In this document: piece after piece, positions 1 through 8,482 of the stretch
Numbering within the stretch: position 1 is the first letter of the stretch
Layout: every line of letters begins with the position of its first letter
Assembly (NCBI GenBank): GCA_031291255.1
Contig: JARLJN010000054.1
Location: 1-48,795, forward strand
DNA: 48,795 nucleotides
Source: Gammaproteobacteria bacterium
GTDB lineage: Bacteria > Pseudomonadota > Gammaproteobacteria > DSM-16500
Direction of reading: 5' to 3'
Notes under the pieces: model-generated
The model's database searches: none
What the model was told of the DNA's origin: nothing
The model's input: the letters and a program-made list of their open reading frames with translations, nothing else
Position numbers and translations under genes: made by a program

Positions 1-35
1 GGGGGCGGTCAACGGATTGTACTATCTACTCTCGC

Positions 36-105
36 GGGGGGGGCCCCCCCCCCCCCCCCCCCCCCCGCGCCCCCCCCCCACAAACCCCGGCCCCCCCCCC
101 CCCCA
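36..105. other. C-homopolymer, probable sequencing or assembly artefact
   Basis: A G-run is followed by about 60 bases of almost pure C. Nothing else in this AT-rich window resembles it. It lies next to one arm of a dispersed palindromic repeat (107-172), so collapsed reads over a hairpin or a contig edge are the likely cause. The first 35 bases hold no recognisable gene. The rest of the 297-base leader holds the repeat arm and the promoter region of the next gene. Confidence 0.7.
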
Positions 106-106
106 C

Positions 107-172
107 GCCGTGATAGGCCAGTTATACGCTCACAAGCTGTTGACGGCGCTTGTCCGGGACGACAAGCCGCTT
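107..172 (-). repeat. Dispersed palindromic repeat, family R6, arm copy
   Basis: The reverse complement of this stretch aligns along about 65 bases with 22681-22745. Shared blocks include GTCGTCCCGGACAAGCGCC, TATAACTGG and CTATCACGGCG. The matching outer arm expected upstream is replaced by the C-homopolymer, so this copy is incomplete or badly read. Confidence 0.75.
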
Positions 173-197
173 AATTATTCATCATAACCTATTGATT

Positions 198-261
198 TAA
201 TGTTAAATAACTTACTTAATGTGTTAACTTTAACCCGCCCGCTGCTTTCTGGTTTATAATC
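198..261 (+). promoter_or_regulatory. Putative promoter with upstream direct repeats
   Basis: TTAATGTTAA (198-207) and TTAATGTGTTAA (217-228) form a direct repeat whose starts are 19 bases apart, about two helical turns. A perfect TATAAT -10 hexamer follows at 256-261, about 36 bases before the ATG at 298. No good -35 hexamer is visible, which would fit an activator-dependent promoter. The repeat layout recalls response-regulator boxes such as PmrA sites that control Legionella and Coxiella effector genes, but the match is loose and the regulator is a guess. Confidence 0.35.
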
Positions 262-297
262 TATACTCAAGGTAAGTATTCTATATAGGTTATTACC

Positions 298-2904
298 ATG
301 CCAAGTGATGCAAATAAAATAATTGATCTTATCAAAAATGCTAAGGAGCAGTTCGGAAGAACCCCTCCTTTAACTATCTCAGCGCTTCCCAATTTTAATT
401 CGCCCCAAACTCTTGTGGCGGATATTACAAAAAGCATTAATATTCTAGAGCAACTAAAATATCCAGAATCACATTATGACTGCAAAAAATTAGAAGTTGA
501 CGGTAAAAATATTCTTTATGTTAAATGTAAAGGAGACATGCAGACACTTAGTGATGAAGAGTTAGAGCATATGGCAAGAATGTCTCTACTGATTCGAAAG
601 CTAAGTATACTTGGAGGTATTGCATCATCTCTCAATGAATTTAGCGATAATAATAAACGAATAGAAAGTGTCTTTGATACAGTTAAGCATATACTAAAAG
701 ATTTTAATCGTATTACTAATGCGTTAGAAGCTCGTAAGAAAATGACTCAGATTCGCAAATTAATCGTGCCTCGTCCAAAAGATATAGGTATTGATGATTT
801 TATCAGTCATATCTCAAATAAATTTAAAAAGACTTATAATGAAAATTCAAAAACAGGCTTAAAACTAACTGATGAGCTTACCTATCACAGAATCCGTCAT
901 GCTGAAAAATATTTCGTAGCAGGATTAAATGCTAATCGATATCTCATTAATGAATCTATTATTAAAGACAAAACTTACATACAGTTAGACGTTCCTCTCA
1001 ATGCCAAATTAACAGAAGATCAATCTAAATCATTTAATGAAATTTATGAAGAAAATACAAAAAAAGCGCAATGGTTTGATCATTTGGTGCCTTGGCAACA
1101 AAAAAGAGTTAGAGATGTCTTTACTAAAAATAAAAACACAAAACCTAATGAAGTTGATTCATTTAATTTTGATACAAAATTTTTATCATCTTCCATTCAA
1201 GACCTGCCAGGTTTAAAAAATGCGAGAACAAATTATCTTATTGAAGAAGAAAAAGCAGATAACTCATTAAAGATATTAGCTAGCAGTATAAAAATGGCAG
1301 CACCTGTTCCTTACGAAGTTTCAGAATCATTTAGAGGTACGCTAGCAGAACAAAACATAGCACAATTAGTTGAGACAATTGGAGAAAAAGCAAAAAAAGA
1401 TTTTGAAATTTTATGGGGAAAAGATAGGTTTAAGAATAATCCAGAAATAAAACCACTAATCTTTATGCATTCATTGTTAAGTGAGATTAAAAGAGGTGTT
1501 GGGAATGATTCCGATCTCGTCGAAGCTCAGAGAACAGCCATTAATGATTGGAAAAAACGTAATAAAAATAGTGAAGTTGAAGTTATTTATGGAAATGATA
1601 CTTTAAATTTTAATCGACATTTTAGGTCGTCAGATCTGAGTCATCAAACTGAAGTGCTTGCATATGCAGATAAATTTCTTGCAGAGCTTAAGAAAGAACC
1701 TTTGGTAAATAAAGAGCAAAAAGAAAAATTTGATTTAATAAACGCTGCAAAATTAGAATTAAAAAACTTAGATAATATTGATATCCCATTTGGTAGAAAT
1801 AGAATAGCTTTCAAATCAGCCTACTTAGGGCTGCTAGTCGAGAGTTTGGGAGGCGTCGTTGTTAGTAATTGTAAAAGCGGAAAAGATAGAACAGGCATAG
1901 ATGAACTTTATCGTAATGCGATGAAAATATATTATGAAACAAGCGAACCTCCAAAAAAATTACCTAGGATAAATGATACGGGAGACGATAGAAAAAGATT
2001 CGTAGAAATATTTGTAAACCTATTCAATTCCATGAAAATTCAAGAAGCAGCTGCAGCTAATACACCTGGATCATTTGGGGTTAAGGAAGAATATTTTTTT
2101 AGAATTATGTGTCTAGATATAGGCTCAGCATTAAGCAAGTCATTTGTCGAATCTTCCAAAAGAGCCGCATGGAATAAACCAAATAAGCTTAAGAAATCAG
2201 AAGAAGAAGAAAAAGCTGGTTTAGAAGAAAAAGTTAAAAAAATTGCTGAGGCAAGAAAGCAATATGGCGGTATCACTAGCCATCCTTCTAGAGCTCCTCA
2301 ATCACATACTGACGTGAGAACAAATCATGAAATTTTTTATAATAATAACAATATCGAACGTTTTTTGATTTATAAAGATGAAGTAGATATCGATAAATTA
2401 GATGAAATTTATGATCGGCTTCAAGATCATCCTGATTATATTTCTCTCGCACCAGGTGGAAGTGCTATTAACTTTGTAAACATTTCTAATGATCAAGACA
2501 TATCTGTTGGTGTTTATTTAGAAGAACGAGATATGAGTGGTAATTACACATTCACTACATTAAGAGTTCCTGAAAATATAAAAAATGCTACAGATGAAAT
2601 ACTCAAAGCTGAAGACAATACGCCTCTTCCAAATAAAGAATATTTAGAATTTGCTTATAAGCAATGTTTAGCATTTAAAGAGTTAAATCCAGGTAAAATC
2701 ATTTCAATTATGAATGGTGAAGACACTATGTTAGCGCGAGCTTATGAAGTAGCATGCGTTGTTAATAATTTCAAGTATATCAATGAAAACAAAAACACTC
2801 GAAACATAGAATTATCGAATGATGTTACTGATAAGGTAAGTGCTATCTATAAGTTAGATTCACCTGCATTTGAGCATACACCCTCTAGTCCGCGCTTTCG
2901 CTAA
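298..2904 (+). CDS. SopB/IpgD-like phosphoinositide phosphatase, candidate secreted effector
   Basis: This is a large 868-residue protein without signal peptide or membrane segments. Residues 525-531 read CKSGKDR followed by TG, a CX5R phosphatase P-loop with Cys525 as nucleophile and Arg531 as phosphate ligand. The exact CKSGKDRTG form is characteristic of the SopB/IpgD inositol-phosphate phosphatases that type III systems deliver into host cells, and related loops occur in Legionella effectors. The upstream ~500 residues are lysine-rich and helical, and a charged coiled-coil-like segment lies near 620-660. I see no second recognisable domain. In an intracellular bacterium the natural inference is an effector acting on host phosphoinositides, but no secretion system lies in the window. 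Flanks are repeats, and the next gene runs convergently. A cytosolic phosphatase with another substrate is possible. Confidence 0.7.
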   Translation: MPSDANKIIDLIKNAKEQFGRTPPLTISALPNFNSPQTLVADITKSINILEQLKYPESHYDCKKLEVDGKNILYVKCKGDMQTLSDEELEHMARMSLLIRKLSILGGIASSLNEFSDNNKRIESVFDTVKHILKDFNRITNALEARKKMTQIRKLIVPRPKDIGIDDFISHISNKFKKTYNENSKTGLKLTDELTYHRIRHAEKYFVAGLNANRYLINESIIKDKTYIQLDVPLNAKLTEDQSKSFNEIYEENTKKAQWFDHLVPWQQKRVRDVFTKNKNTKPNEVDSFNFDTKFLSSSIQDLPGLKNARTNYLIEEEKADNSLKILASSIKMAAPVPYEVSESFRGTLAEQNIAQLVETIGEKAKKDFEILWGKDRFKNNPEIKPLIFMHSLLSEIKRGVGNDSDLVEAQRTAINDWKKRNKNSEVEVIYGNDTLNFNRHFRSSDLSHQTEVLAYADKFLAELKKEPLVNKEQKEKFDLINAAKLELKNLDNIDIPFGRNRIAFKSAYLGLLVESLGGVVVSNCKSGKDRTGIDELYRNAMKIYYETSEPPKKLPRINDTGDDRKRFVEIFVNLFNSMKIQEAAAANTPGSFGVKEEYFFRIMCLDIGSALSKSFVESSKRAAWNKPNKLKKSEEEEKAGLEEKVKKIAEARKQYGGITSHPSRAPQSHTDVRTNHEIFYNNNNIERFLIYKDEVDIDKLDEIYDRLQDHPDYISLAPGGSAINFVNISNDQDISVGVYLEERDMSGNYTFTTLRVPENIKNATDEILKAEDNTPLPNKEYLEFAYKQCLAFKELNPGKIISIMNGEDTMLARAYEVACVVNNFKYINENKNTRNIELSNDVTDKVSAIYKLDSPAFEHTPSSPRFR

Positions 2905-2906
2905 AT

Positions 2907-2998
2907 GTAGACTGGATTGAGCTCAGCGAAAATCCAGGATGAGTTTCAAAGATCCGTGCATACCATCCCGGATTTTCGCTGCACTCAATCCGGGCTAC
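2907..2998. repeat. Palindromic repeat R1, inverted pair
   Basis: Two arms of about 31 bases (consensus GTAGCCCGGATTGAGC then GCGAAAATCCGGG) face each other across a 30-base centre. The left arm has drifted (actgg, ccagg). It sits between the convergent ends of the phosphatase and the antitoxin genes, where its hairpin could end transcription from both sides. The same family recurs at 9187, 34693 and 46297 as pairs and elsewhere as single arms. Confidence 0.85.
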
Positions 2999-3006
2999 AA
3001 TTACTT

Positions 3007-3354
3007 TTATGAAATACCAATAAAATTTAGCAAATGCTTGTCTTTTAATTTTTTATCTTTAATTTCAAAACGTTCATCATTTTTTTCTAAAATAACCTTA
3101 TATCCACAAGCATGAACTATGCTGACAAAATTACTGACTTTAATGTCGTGCTGCTTACCTGAACGAATATTTTGAATGATAGTGGGAGATAATCCAACTT
3201 CATTTGCTAATGAACGTACTGACTTTTCATCATCATCCATGATTGCGATCAATAATTCTGATAACAAGAGTTCTTTATAGCTTTTTGTAAAAGCTTTTTT
3301 GAACTTTGGATTTTTCATTTCTCGTTCGAAAGTTGAGATGGGTTTTTTACTCAT
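3007..3354 (-). CDS. higA: XRE-family antitoxin (HigA-like)
   Basis: This 115-residue protein carries a helix-turn-helix around residues 45-70 (SVRSLANEVGLSPTIIQNI), the arrangement seen in short XRE/HigA antitoxins. I place the start at the ATG at 3354 (MSKKPIS) because a longer reading would extend into the toxin gene. A GGTGA sequence lies just upstream of this ATG. The start overlaps the end of the preceding toxin gene by 8 bases, a sign of translational coupling. The family neutralises the cognate RNase toxin and represses the shared promoter. The acidic DDDE run around residue 40 is unusual but not diagnostic. The function rests on motif and gene pairing. Confidence 0.75.
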   Translation of the reverse strand: MSKKPISTFEREMKNPKFKKAFTKSYKELLLSELLIAIMDDDEKSVRSLANEVGLSPTIIQNIRSGKQHDIKVSNFVSIVHACGYKVILEKNDERFEIKDKKLKDKHLLNFIGIS

Positions 3355-3730
3355 AGTAGTCACCGTGATTAATTCGTTTCTCAAAATCAATTTTGTATTT
3401 CAGCGCCTTCTCTTTATCGCTTTTAAGTAATTTTTGCTGTTTCTTGCAAAATGCATTCGTCATAATTATTTTTTTTCCTGTAAAGAAAAAACATAGAAAT
3501 CTTTGTGGCTTTGGTTTGAAAGCATATATTTGATCTCCTTCATAATTGAATTTAGTTTTATCTTTAATTTCGCCAGCATCACCAATACGCTTCAATAAGC
3601 GTAATAATTTTATTCTTTCTACAGCGTTTAATGCTTTATAATATTGAAAAGCTGGACTCGCACCTTTTGAGTCGTAATACCATTCAATTGTAAACGCAGC
3701 GCCTTTATAGGCAATATATTCTCTTATCAT
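3347..3730 (-). CDS. higB: RelE/HigB-type toxin (phage-derived Gp49-like family)
   Basis: This basic 127-residue protein begins MIREYIAYKG and contains ERIKLLRLLKRIGDAGEI followed by a Lys/Phe-rich core (YAFKPKPQRFLCFFFTGKKI), then a KK-rich helix. This is the usual order of the HigB/Gp49-like subgroup of the RelE/ParE fold, whose members cut mRNA on the ribosome. The toxin gene comes first and the XRE gene second, the HigBA order. The upstream 180 bases contain no gene and should hold the promoter and operator. I cannot confirm catalytic residues because they are poorly conserved in this subgroup. An isolated chromosomal TA module flanked by repeats suggests past mobility. Confidence 0.75.
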   Translation of the reverse strand: MIREYIAYKGAAFTIEWYYDSKGASPAFQYYKALNAVERIKLLRLLKRIGDAGEIKDKTKFNYEGDQIYAFKPKPQRFLCFFFTGKKIIMTNAFCKKQQKLLKSDKEKALKYKIDFEKRINHGDYYE

Positions 3731-3913
3731 AAGTGTAACACTCTATTGGTACAATTTCCAGGGCCTATATTTCTAACACAGATCAAATCAAGAGGCGGAA
3801 TACTAAGTGGTTTGATGAATTGAAGATTGGGAAAGGACAGATAGCGAAGTGAAACTAAATATAACAAGTAACACTCGGAATTTATAGTGTTGTTGATAAA
3901 ATTTTTGTAGTAA

Positions 3914-3946
3914 GTAGCCTGGATTGAGCTCAGCGAAAATCCGGGG
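3914..3946. repeat. Palindromic repeat R1, single arm
   Basis: This is one arm of the R1 family (GTAGCCTGGATTGAGCTCAG, then CGAAAATCCGGGG) with no partner arm nearby. It lies in the 377-base gap between the toxin gene and mgtA. The rest of that gap (3731-3913) shows no gene or clear motif. Confidence 0.75.
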
Positions 3947-3982
3947 AATGAATTCTCTTCGCTCAAGCACCAGTCACGTTAA

Positions 3983-4032
3983 GACCCTCATCCGCCCTCC
4001 GGGCACCTTCTCCCACAAGTGGGAGAAGGGAA
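3983..4032. repeat. Palindromic repeat R3
   Basis: The block reads ACCCTCATCCGCCC, a short variable GGGC link, CACCTTCTCCC, then GGGAGAAGGG. The inner part (CTTCTCCCAC, AAGTGGGAGAAG) is a perfect hairpin. Other copies occur at 25619, 38134 and 44262, each with a nearby GTGCCACGTC-like extension on the outer side (here degraded to cagtcacgtt). Confidence 0.85.
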
Positions 4033-4055
4033 ATAGTCGTGGCTATAGCATAATA

Positions 4056-4072
4056 AATACAGCCTCTGTATT
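4056..4072. promoter_or_regulatory. 7-bp dyad in the mgtA leader
   Basis: AATACAG-CCT-CTGTATT is a perfect 7-base inverted repeat 36 bases before the mgtA start codon. It could be an operator or a small leader hairpin in a gene whose relatives are controlled by Mg2+. The sequence alone does not decide between these. Confidence 0.3.
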
Positions 4073-4107
4073 ATGTAATTAGGATAGCTTTATGTTTAAG
4101 GATAAGC

Positions 4108-6687
4108 ATGAATGAAGATCTAAAAACATTATCAACGCTCAGCAATGAAGAAGTATTAGCTAAGCTAAACAGTTCAGAGCAAGGGCTTACTAGTGCTGAG
4201 GCAAAAAAACGGCAGGTTCAATACGGTTTCAATGAAGTTATACAAAAACGTTATCGTTCACTGATCTTAGAAGCTATTTCACATTCGACCAATCCCTTAG
4301 TCGGTATTCTGCTGCTTGCTGCCGGCGTTTCAGCCTTTACAGGAAATGTGGTCAACTCTGTCATCATCATTATCATGGTAGTTATTAGCATAGGCCTAGA
4401 CTACTTTCAAACACATAGATCACTGGTTGCGATTAGCCGGCTGCAAGAAAAAATTACGGCAACGGCAAACGTATTGCGTGATGGCAATTGGATAGAACTT
4501 CCGTGTCGTGTGTTGGTTCCAGGGGACATTATTCGTTTGATTGCTGGAGACATGGTGCCAGCAGATTCTATTTTAATAAAAGCCAAAGATGTGCACGTGC
4601 AACAAGCTGCTCTTACGGGTGAATCAATGCCTGTTGAGAAAGAAGCTATAGCAGCGAGAACAGATCAAGATCATCCAGAGGAAGCACTCAATACTGTTTT
4701 TTCAGGTTCATCAATTGTAAGCGGCTTAGGAACAGCCGTTATTGTCAACACTGGGCGCAATACTGTGTTTGGCCGCATAGCAGAGAGCTTAACAAAAACA
4801 CCTCCACGCACAGAATTTGAAAAAGGCATTTATCGTTTTGGTGTTTTTATTATGAAGACGATATTTGTGCTTGTAATATTTGTTTTCTCAGTCAATATTT
4901 ATTTACATCGTACTTTACTCGAATCATTATTATTTTCCATTGCTCTTGCTGTTGGTCTTACACCAGAATTATTACCTATGATTACGACAGTAACTTTAGC
5001 TGCTGGTGCAGTTCGTATGTCTAAGAAAAAAGTTATCGTAAAAAATTTAGCAGCCATACAAAATTTAGGAAGTATAGATATACTTTGCAGTGATAAAACA
5101 GGCACATTAACCAGTGGTGAAATGGTGTTAGATCAACATCTTGATCCACTCGAAAAAAAATCTGAATACGTGATGCTGTTAGCATATCTTAATAGTTTAT
5201 TTCTGACTGAAATTACCAGCCCTTTCAGTGTTGCTATCTTAAAAAAAGCGGGCATCAATCCACTGGATGTTGCGATATTAAATCATGATCACCCCGATAT
5301 ACTACCCTATGTCAAAATCGATGAAATTCCTTTTGATTTTGAACGCAGTCGTTCCAGTGTTGTAGTCGACAAAAGCGGCGATCACTTGCTGATTACCAAA
5401 GGCGCTCCTGAATATGTAATGAAAATCTGTAACGAATATAATGTAGATGGAAAAACTGATGTATTAGATGATGCAATGCGAAAAAAATGTGAAGCCAGTT
5501 TTCAAGCATTAAGTCAACAGGGCTATCGCGTATTAGGTGTGGCTTATCGTAAGATGATTAAGCAATCAGCTTATAATGCAAAAGATGAAAAAGACTTAGT
5601 ATTTGCGGGGTTTCTTGCATTTATTGATCCGCCATTAACTGATGTCCCTGCTGTAATAAAAGAATTAAAACGTGAAGGTGTGACAGTTAAAATTATCACT
5701 GGCGATAATGAGTTAGTGGCACGTCATGTGTGTGAGCAAGTGGGCTTAGATTCAAGTCGTATAGTTTTAGGAGATGAGTTAGAACATATACTCGATCCTG
5801 CATTGGGGCAAATAGCAGAACAAACAAATATTTTTGCGCGTATTTCTCCTGCTCAAAAACAACGTATTATCGCAGTATTACGCGCGCGAGGTCATGTTGT
5901 GGGCTATATTGGCGATGGTATCAATGACGCGCCATCACTGCATACGGCGGATGTGGGCATCTCTGTTGCGAGCGCAGTGGATGTTGCTCGCGAGGCAGCA
6001 GATATTATTTTACTAAAACGGAATCTCAGCGTGCTTCATGCTGGAATCATGGAGGGACGAAAATCATTTGGTAATGTGATGAAATATCTCATGATGGGTA
6101 CCAGTTCAAATTTCGGGAATATGTTGAGCATGGCCGGTGCCGTTTTGTTTCTGCCCTTTTTACCTATGTTGCCTACACAGATTCTCTTGAATAATCTACT
6201 TTATGATATTTCTCAAGTGGCCATTCCTACCGATAATGTTGATAGCAGTTTTATCCATAAACCTCGACATTGGAATATTGATATCATACGCAACTTCATG
6301 TTTTACATAGGTCCTATTAGTTCGATTTTTGATTTTTTTACTTTTTTTGTGATGTTAAAAGTATTTTCAGCAACAGAAGCATTATTTCAAACCGGTTGGT
6401 TTGTGGAATCATTAGCAACACAAACATTAATTGTTTTTGTCATACGCACTGCGAAAAAACCTTGGCAAAGCAAACCGAGTTTACCTCTCACTTTGATGGT
6501 ACTTATTATCGTTGCTATTGGAATTTTGCTGCCCTTTACTCCTTTGGCAAAATATTTAGGATTTGTTCCGCTACCTGCAGCGTATTTTGTTTTTTTAGTT
6601 GGCGCTACTTTAGTTTATTTATTTTTAGTCGAAGTGATTAAACGCAAACTAATTTGGAAATTGCTGGATGAGAGTAACAAAGCATGA
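4108..6687 (+). CDS. mgtA: Magnesium-translocating P-type ATPase (P3B, MgtA/MgtB)
   Basis: This inner-membrane importer uses ATP hydrolysis to bring Mg2+ into the cytoplasm. Visible signatures are TGES in the actuator domain (AALTGESMPVEK), the phosphorylation motif DKTGTLT with Asp329, TGDN in the nucleotide/phosphorylation domain, and GDGINDAP at the hinge. GLTPELLPMI before the phosphorylation site and the conserved IQNLGSIDILCSDKTG region separate MgtA-type pumps from Ca2+ or heavy-metal ATPases. Hydrophobic segments fall near residues 65-105, 240-290 and in the last 200 residues, as expected for ten helices. At 859 residues it is slightly shorter than E. coli MgtA. The start ATG overlaps the stop of a seven-codon reading frame beginning at 4092. 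Confidence 0.93.
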   Translation: MNEDLKTLSTLSNEEVLAKLNSSEQGLTSAEAKKRQVQYGFNEVIQKRYRSLILEAISHSTNPLVGILLLAAGVSAFTGNVVNSVIIIIMVVISIGLDYFQTHRSLVAISRLQEKITATANVLRDGNWIELPCRVLVPGDIIRLIAGDMVPADSILIKAKDVHVQQAALTGESMPVEKEAIAARTDQDHPEEALNTVFSGSSIVSGLGTAVIVNTGRNTVFGRIAESLTKTPPRTEFEKGIYRFGVFIMKTIFVLVIFVFSVNIYLHRTLLESLLFSIALAVGLTPELLPMITTVTLAAGAVRMSKKKVIVKNLAAIQNLGSIDILCSDKTGTLTSGEMVLDQHLDPLEKKSEYVMLLAYLNSLFLTEITSPFSVAILKKAGINPLDVAILNHDHPDILPYVKIDEIPFDFERSRSSVVVDKSGDHLLITKGAPEYVMKICNEYNVDGKTDVLDDAMRKKCEASFQALSQQGYRVLGVAYRKMIKQSAYNAKDEKDLVFAGFLAFIDPPLTDVPAVIKELKREGVTVKIITGDNELVARHVCEQVGLDSSRIVLGDELEHILDPALGQIAEQTNIFARISPAQKQRIIAVLRARGHVVGYIGDGINDAPSLHTADVGISVASAVDVAREAADIILLKRNLSVLHAGIMEGRKSFGNVMKYLMMGTSSNFGNMLSMAGAVLFLPFLPMLPTQILLNNLLYDISQVAIPTDNVDSSFIHKPRHWNIDIIRNFMFYIGPISSIFDFFTFFVMLKVFSATEALFQTGWFVESLATQTLIVFVIRTAKKPWQSKPSLPLTLMVLIIVAIGILLPFTPLAKYLGFVPLPAAYFVFLVGATLVYLFLVEVIKRKLIWKLLDESNKA

Positions 6688-6757
6688 GCGAGTCAGTAAG
6701 ATTGACAAACTCACTAACATTAACTATATTTTCAACTCTATCTTAGCAGGAAGCTAA

Positions 6758-8371
6758 ATGAATAATCCTCTGCCAGTATTAATCGTAGGAGCTGGGCCCG
6801 TAGGGCTGCTAATGGCTTGTGAGCTAGCCCGCCGCGGTGTATCTTTTCGAATTATCGATGCAAAACCAGAGCGAACCACGGCTTCAAATGCTACCTGGAT
6901 ACAAACACGAACTATAGAAATTCTCGATTTAATGGGAATTGCTGATCGCTTTCTTAAAGTAAGCCATCGTTGTGATGCAGTAAATTTATATCATCGTGAT
7001 ACCCAGTTACTCACTATTCCTTTTGATTTGTCTTTTCTAACACATCCTTATGTTTTGATGTTAGCGCAAAGTGAAACAGAGCGTTTACTGATAGCCTATT
7101 TAAAAGAATTCAAATGTGAAGTAGAAAGACCTTGTAAATTGATAGATGTGAAACAACACGATAATCAAGTGACATCCACTATAGAACTTAAAAATGGTGA
7201 AACAGAAATCATTAACAGCCAATTTTTAGTCGCATGTGATGGAGCGAATAGCAAAGTTCGTGAAGTTTGCAAAATTCATTTTCTTGGACAAGATGTGGCT
7301 GAACAGTTTATGGTTGCAGATGCCAATATTAATTCAAGCCTTCCTAGCAATGAAATTCAAATGTTTTTTGATCAAGGAACTATACTCCCTGACAAAGGAC
7401 AATTGCTGACAGCTTTCCCATTAGGCGATAAAAAATATCGCATCACTGCTAACCTGTACCAGAGTCATCCTAGACAATTCTTTAGTCCTCAAGAAGTTCA
7501 AGAAGCTGTGCACGAGCGCACTTATGGTAACTATACGGTGAATTCAGTCAGTTGGATTTCTCCATTCTGGATACATAGCAAAGAAATAGAACGCTTTAGT
7601 CAGGGCTCGATTTTCTTTGCAGGCGATGCCGCTCACACTCACTCACCTGCTGGCGGCCAAGGAATGAATACAGGTATGCAAGATGCGTTTAATCTTGCAT
7701 GGAAACTTGCTCTCGTTATCAATCATAAAGCTTCTCCGTCATTACTAGAGAGTTATCACTCAGAACGCTATCCTATTGTAAATGAAATTGTGGCTGAAAC
7801 AGAGAAGCTCACTAACATGGCTTTGTTTGATAAAACATTTATGACTAAATTAAAAAGTTTTAGTCGTAAAGTTTCACGCAGCCCAGTCATCATGCAAAAA
7901 AAACTGAGCATGCAAATTTCGCAATTAAGTACACACTATCAAAATAGTCCCATCATTCATTATGTAAAACATACAGGTCTTACCTCACCTCAGCCTGGCG
8001 AACGCGCTCCAGATGTGATTATGAATCCACCTGCGCATCTATATAACTTTTTACGTAATACCTCACATAATGCATTATTGTTTTGCGGATTATTAGTAGA
8101 CGAAACCAAACTCAAAAAAATATTAACGTTGCAGCAATGGTTAAAAGAAAATTACCCAGAATTAATTAAAGTTCATGTAGTTTCAGAAAAAACAGTGGAT
8201 GTTGAAAATAATATTTTAGATGAAAATAAAGCTATACATCAGGCTTATCACATCGAAACGCCTGCGGTTTTCATTGTTCGTCCTGATAATTACATTGCTT
8301 ATTGCTCGAATGACGTAAGCACTTTTTCTTTGGGTGAATTTTTGAAACGATATAATCTTGTGGGATTGTAG
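6758..8371 (+). CDS. FAD-dependent aromatic-type monooxygenase (PHBH/TfdB class)
   Basis: This is a 537-residue class A flavoprotein monooxygenase. The N-terminal dinucleotide-binding motif is GAGPVG at residues 11-16, the DG motif appears as ACDGANSKVREV, and the GD motif as FAGDAAHTHSPAGGQGMN near residue 290. These three motifs define the family of NAD(P)H-dependent hydroxylases of phenols and polyketides. The C-terminal ~140 residues have the thioredoxin-like extra domain seen in phenol 2-monooxygenase and PgaE/RdmE-like enzymes. The substrate cannot be read from sequence. A good AGGAAG ribosome site precedes the start. The gene follows mgtA by 70 bases on the same strand and may be co-transcribed. 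Its TAG stop is made of the first bases of the repeat that follows. Confidence 0.85.
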   Translation: MNNPLPVLIVGAGPVGLLMACELARRGVSFRIIDAKPERTTASNATWIQTRTIEILDLMGIADRFLKVSHRCDAVNLYHRDTQLLTIPFDLSFLTHPYVLMLAQSETERLLIAYLKEFKCEVERPCKLIDVKQHDNQVTSTIELKNGETEIINSQFLVACDGANSKVREVCKIHFLGQDVAEQFMVADANINSSLPSNEIQMFFDQGTILPDKGQLLTAFPLGDKKYRITANLYQSHPRQFFSPQEVQEAVHERTYGNYTVNSVSWISPFWIHSKEIERFSQGSIFFAGDAAHTHSPAGGQGMNTGMQDAFNLAWKLALVINHKASPSLLESYHSERYPIVNEIVAETEKLTNMALFDKTFMTKLKSFSRKVSRSPVIMQKKLSMQISQLSTHYQNSPIIHYVKHTGLTSPQPGERAPDVIMNPPAHLYNFLRNTSHNALLFCGLLVDETKLKKILTLQQWLKENYPELIKVHVVSEKTVDVENNILDENKAIHQAYHIETPAVFIVRPDNYIAYCSNDVSTFSLGEFLKRYNLVGL

Positions 8372-8482
8372 CGTGGACAAAGGCGCACAGCGCCGTGTCC
8401 GCGAGGTTTGCCTCATTCATTCCCGGACACGCTTCGCTTTGTCCGGGCTACAAAAATCGATTAGCACCAATTTTATTTGTAG
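8368..8482. repeat. Composite palindromic repeat R2 filling a whole intergenic gap
   Basis: A module B (CGTGGACAAAGGCG, CAGCGCCGTGTCCGCG) is followed by module A (CATTCATTCCCGGACACGCT, GCTTTGTCCGGGCTAC) and a spacer (GATTAGCACC, TTATTTGTAG). The unit is about 111 bases long. It exactly occupies the space between the monooxygenase stop (8369-8371) and the convergent TonB-like gene stop (8483). The same modules occur in a different phase at 16257-16381. Confidence 0.85.

Noticed and set aside
2040..2276. Antisense 78-residue frame within the phosphatase gene
   Set aside because: Mirror of Lys/Glu-rich coding sequence; no ribosome site and the sense frame is clearly coding.
3727..3966. 79-residue frame upstream of the HigB-like toxin
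   Set aside because: It runs through an R1 repeat arm, has no motif and overlaps the toxin start; more likely the promoter region.
5834..6016. 60-residue frame inside mgtA
   Set aside because: Overlaps the GDGINDAP region of a well-supported gene; no ribosome site.
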